A stretch of DNA of 64,000 nt from DATIRA01 sp963766505 (GTDB lineage: Bacteria; Pseudomonadota; Gammaproteobacteria; Steroidobacterales; Steroidobacteraceae), in the NCBI GenBank assembly GCA_963766505.1, contig CAVYAL010000002.1, positions 124,001 through 188,000 on the forward strand, written 5' to 3'. The notes under the pieces are model-generated. The model searched no databases. It had not been told where the DNA came from and saw only the letters and a list, made by a program, of their open reading frames with translations. Numbering within the stretch: position 1 is the first letter of the stretch; each line of letters starts with the position of its first letter. The translations under genes and the position numbers were made by a program. Positions 61,515-64,000 of this stretch are shown here, piece after piece.

Positions 61515-63911
61515 TTATTCCTGCGATCCGGAGATCAGTCCCTCGAACGCAGGGTCCGATGCTAGCTCATTCAGGTACGGCTCGGAAGCGAGCATACGGG
61601 GTGGATAGCCGTTATCCAGCGCCTGCCGAAGCGAGTCGAGCGCTGCCTCGCGATCACCGTTCCGGGCCGCAATCAGGCCCGCGTAGTAGTGCCCGTAAGG
61701 GTCGTCCGGAGCGATCTCGAGCCCGCGGCGCAGGGCCAGCAGGGCCGCGTCCTTCTCGCCGAGCATCTGCTGCGCCCAGGCGCTGGTGAATAGAGTGTCG
61801 ACGTTGGTCGGTTCGACCGCGATTCGTCGGGCACTCAGCTCCGCGGCCCGACCGAAAGCCTCCGTGGCCTCGCTACTGCGTCCTGCAAAGTACAGGGCAT
61901 CGGCGAGGTTGATCCACTTTACCTCCTCCTCCGGGCTGAGCTCCACGGCCTTGCGATGAATCGCAACCGACTTTTCGTAGTCCCCGAGATAGTAGTAGGC
62001 GACGCCGAGGTTAGAGTAAGCAGTGCGATACCCCTTTTGCTCGAGGGTTCTCTCAAAGACCTCCTTCCCACCCTCGAAGTCTCCCGCCATCAACAATGCT
62101 GCCCCGAGATTCGTCAACGCCTGCTGGTTGTCCGGATCCAGCGCGACCACCTGTCGGTAGGAATCTGCCGCCTCCTCGTATCGGCCCGCCGAAAAGAGGA
62201 ACGATCCATAGCCATTGATCGTGCGCCAGTTGCCGGGCTGCGTGGCCACGGCCTTCTGCAGCAGTTGCTCCGCAGGTACAGGCTGCTGGCGAAGTGCAAA
62301 CACGTTTGCGAGTCCGCTCATCGCCCTTACGTCGTTGGCGTTCATATCCAGTGCATCGCGGTAGGCGCGCTCTGCCTCCTCCAGCCGGCCGGTGCGCCTG
62401 TACAGTTCGCCGAGCGCCGTGCGTACCATGTACAGTCGCGGAGCGGCGCCCAGCGCGCTGGCGCAGGCACGCTCCGCTTCGGCGATGTCGCCTTCCGAAT
62501 TGCTCAGCTCGAATCTCGCGACGTGCGCATCGCAGACACCGGCGTGCGCCGCGGCGTACTGGGAGTCGATCCTCAGCGCCTGCACGAAATGCGAAATTGC
62601 CTCTGCGATGGATTCCAAAGATCTCGGCCGTTCGAGAATCTCCTTGCCGCGGCGGTAGGACACGTAGGCGTCCAGGTCCGCGGCAACAGGTTCGGCCACG
62701 GGCAGTGCAGCACCCTCCTGAGGCATTGCCACGCGCACGTTGGACACCGTGAGCTCGGTGATCTCGTCCCGGATCGCGAAGAAATCCCGGAGCGGCCGGT
62801 CGAACTTGCGCGACAGCACGTGGAAGCCCGTGGCGGAGTCGATGAGCTGGACGATGATCCGCATCGCATCGTCCTGGATCTGCACGCTGCCCTCCAGGTA
62901 GTAGGCGACTCGAAGCCGCTCGCGCACGCGGGTCGATCCGCTGTTCGGCTCGAGCGTGAACGCGTCACCCCGCGAGGAGACGTACAGTCCGGGCACGCGC
63001 GAGAGGGCGGTGATAACGTCGTCAGCGAGACCGTCGGAGAAGACCTGCGTCCGATCGCTGCCGTCGAGGTTCACGAAGCGCAGCACCGCAATGGAATTAT
63101 CGAGCACCGACGGGAGATACCGGCTCTGGTCGGGCGCGGGCGGCGCCTCGCTGGACTCGGGCAAACCGACCTGGCGGTCGTAGAGGAACACCAGTATCGC
63201 GGCGACGGTCATTGCAGCCGCGACCGGCATGTAAGTGCGCGTAAAGCGACGGCGACGATGCTCGGCCGGTGTACGCTGGTCCAGCACCGCACGGCCGTCG
63301 CGGAACTCGAGGTACCAGGACAGGACCAGCGCGATCGGGAAGCCCGCCATCACCAGCACCGTCACGAACGTGGCGATCCACGATGGCAGGACCAGCCGGT
63401 CCACGACGATGTCGGCCACCTGGATGAGACCCCAGCCCAGCACGAGATACGCGATGCCGGTCGTGATCACGCCGCGGCGCTTGAGGTCCTGGACCAGCCC
63501 CGTGACGTCGTCGAGCAGCCCGGCGGCGCCCGGATCGGCCGCGGCTGGCACCGGCTCCGGCGCATCCGCGCCCGAAGTTGCAGCAACGAGTCTCGGGACC
63601 TGGATCAGCCGGTAGCCACGGCGCGGCAGCGTCTGTACGAAGCGCGGCTCGCTGGCGTCGTCGCCGAGCGCACGGCGGATGTCCCGGATCGCATGAGCCA
63701 GCGCCTCCTGGCTTCCCTGTCCGGCGCCCCACACCTTCTCGAGCAACGACTCCCGCGTAACGAGTTCACCCGCGTCGGAGGCGAGGCACAGCAGGACCTC
63801 CATCGCCTTGGGCGGCAGGTGAGCGGACGACGCGCCATCACCGATCCGTCCCGTGGCGGGTTCGACGAGGTGATCGCCGAGATAGAAACCCTGCAGGAGC
63901 GCGACGTTCAA
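61515..63911 (-). CDS. Membrane-anchored winged-helix regulator with TPR domain (ToxR/CadC-type)
   Basis: 798 residues. An N-terminal OmpR-type winged helix (PPKAMEVLLCLASDAGELVT, LLEKVWGAGQGSQEALAHAI, RRALGDDASEPRFVQTLPRR-GYRL) is followed by two or three transmembrane helices (about residues 150-255), a FlgO/TolB-like segment starting SIAVLRFVNLDGSD with FSDGLADDVITALSRVPGLYV, then about eight TPR repeats to the end. This layout is common in Xanthomonadales and Steroidobacter-like bacteria. Start is TTG 63911. It would sense from the periplasm and act on DNA; targets unknown. Confidence 0.9.
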   Translation of the reverse strand: MNVALLQGFYLGDHLVEPATGRIGDGASSAHLPPKAMEVLLCLASDAGELVTRESLLEKVWGAGQGSQEALAHAIRDIRRALGDDASEPRFVQTLPRRGYRLIQVPRLVAATSGADAPEPVPAAADPGAAGLLDDVTGLVQDLKRRGVITTGIAYLVLGWGLIQVADIVVDRLVLPSWIATFVTVLVMAGFPIALVLSWYLEFRDGRAVLDQRTPAEHRRRRFTRTYMPVAAAMTVAAILVFLYDRQVGLPESSEAPPAPDQSRYLPSVLDNSIAVLRFVNLDGSDRTQVFSDGLADDVITALSRVPGLYVSSRGDAFTLEPNSGSTRVRERLRVAYYLEGSVQIQDDAMRIIVQLIDSATGFHVLSRKFDRPLRDFFAIRDEITELTVSNVRVAMPQEGAALPVAEPVAADLDAYVSYRRGKEILERPRSLESIAEAISHFVQALRIDSQYAAAHAGVCDAHVARFELSNSEGDIAEAERACASALGAAPRLYMVRTALGELYRRTGRLEEAERAYRDALDMNANDVRAMSGLANVFALRQQPVPAEQLLQKAVATQPGNWRTINGYGSFLFSAGRYEEAADSYRQVVALDPDNQQALTNLGAALLMAGDFEGGKEVFERTLEQKGYRTAYSNLGVAYYYLGDYEKSVAIHRKAVELSPEEEVKWINLADALYFAGRSSEATEAFGRAAELSARRIAVEPTNVDTLFTSAWAQQMLGEKDAALLALRRGLEIAPDDPYGHYYAGLIAARNGDREAALDSLRQALDNGYPPRMLASEPYLNELASDPAFEGLISGSQE

Positions 63912-64000
63912 ACGAGGACCCCTCGTTCCGCATATGAGAAGGGGTTGTCCGCATCCGCCTCTGGTTGACGGAATGCCGGGTCAGTCTAGCGACGCCCGAA

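Overview
The window is GC-rich, densely coded DNA of a gammaproteobacterium. The clearest signs are the set and order of core genes (mnmA-nudJ, purB, rluE, icd, uvrC-pgsA, hrpA, fumC, aceB-aceA) together with TonB/porin-type outer-membrane proteins and a PEP-CTERM surface protein. The order or genus cannot be fixed from the sequence alone. A Nevskiales/Steroidobacterales/Woeseiales-like lineage is only a guess, based on the mix of glyoxylate shunt, HMG-CoA reductase, saccharopine-type lysine degradation and PEP-CTERM.

Layout. 1-6042: an MsrP-type sulfoxide reductase running off the left edge, then a co-directional set of four exported proteins (DcaP-like porin, glutaminase, amidohydrolase, coiled-coil porin). 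6047-14674 (mostly minus strand): sirtuin, aconitase A with one broken frame, mnmA, nudJ, DUF7931 protein, GNAT acetyltransferase, EEP-family protein, purB. 14799-21587 (plus): fumC, CoA pyrophosphatase, mazG, hrpA. 21597-29576: slipin/NfeD pair, a metallo-beta-lactamase-fold protein, a saccharopine dehydrogenase/aminoadipate-semialdehyde dehydrogenase pair, type II DAHP synthase and rluE. 29694-37391: aceB, aceA, icd, family-5 UDG, uvrC, pgsA, tRNA-Gly and tRNA-Cys. Together with acnA and fumC this gives a near-complete set for isocitrate and glyoxylate metabolism.

37392-50280 is accessory. It holds a cohesin/Calx-beta-like surface protein gene that is frameshifted, contains 717-bp near-identical repeats, and ends exactly at the 3' end of tRNA-Cys. 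A phospholipase D lipoprotein, an ODP-type metallo-hydrolase, tryptophanase, an SDR and an IMPDH/GMPR-family gene (frame broken) follow. Next comes tRNA-Leu(TAA), whose last 55 bases are repeated 2.33 kb downstream. The segment between them looks like a small tRNA-targeted insertion carrying a PEP-CTERM protein gene with a well-matched sigma-54 promoter.

50281-58850 is a compact locus of unusual composition: ABC exporter, ATP-grasp ligase, TonB-dependent receptor, and a complete tripartite tricarboxylate transporter (TctC-TctA-TctB). It could make, export and re-import a small carboxylate compound, and it is the best candidate here for an undescribed system. 58872-63911: a secreted protein made of a very recent internal tandem duplication, an HMG-CoA reductase, a disrupted small lipoprotein, and a membrane-anchored ToxR-type winged-helix/TPR regulator.

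Frame breaks in aconitase, the IMPDH-like gene, the Calx-beta gene and the lipoprotein suggest either residual indel errors in the assembly or real decay. Raw reads would settle this.
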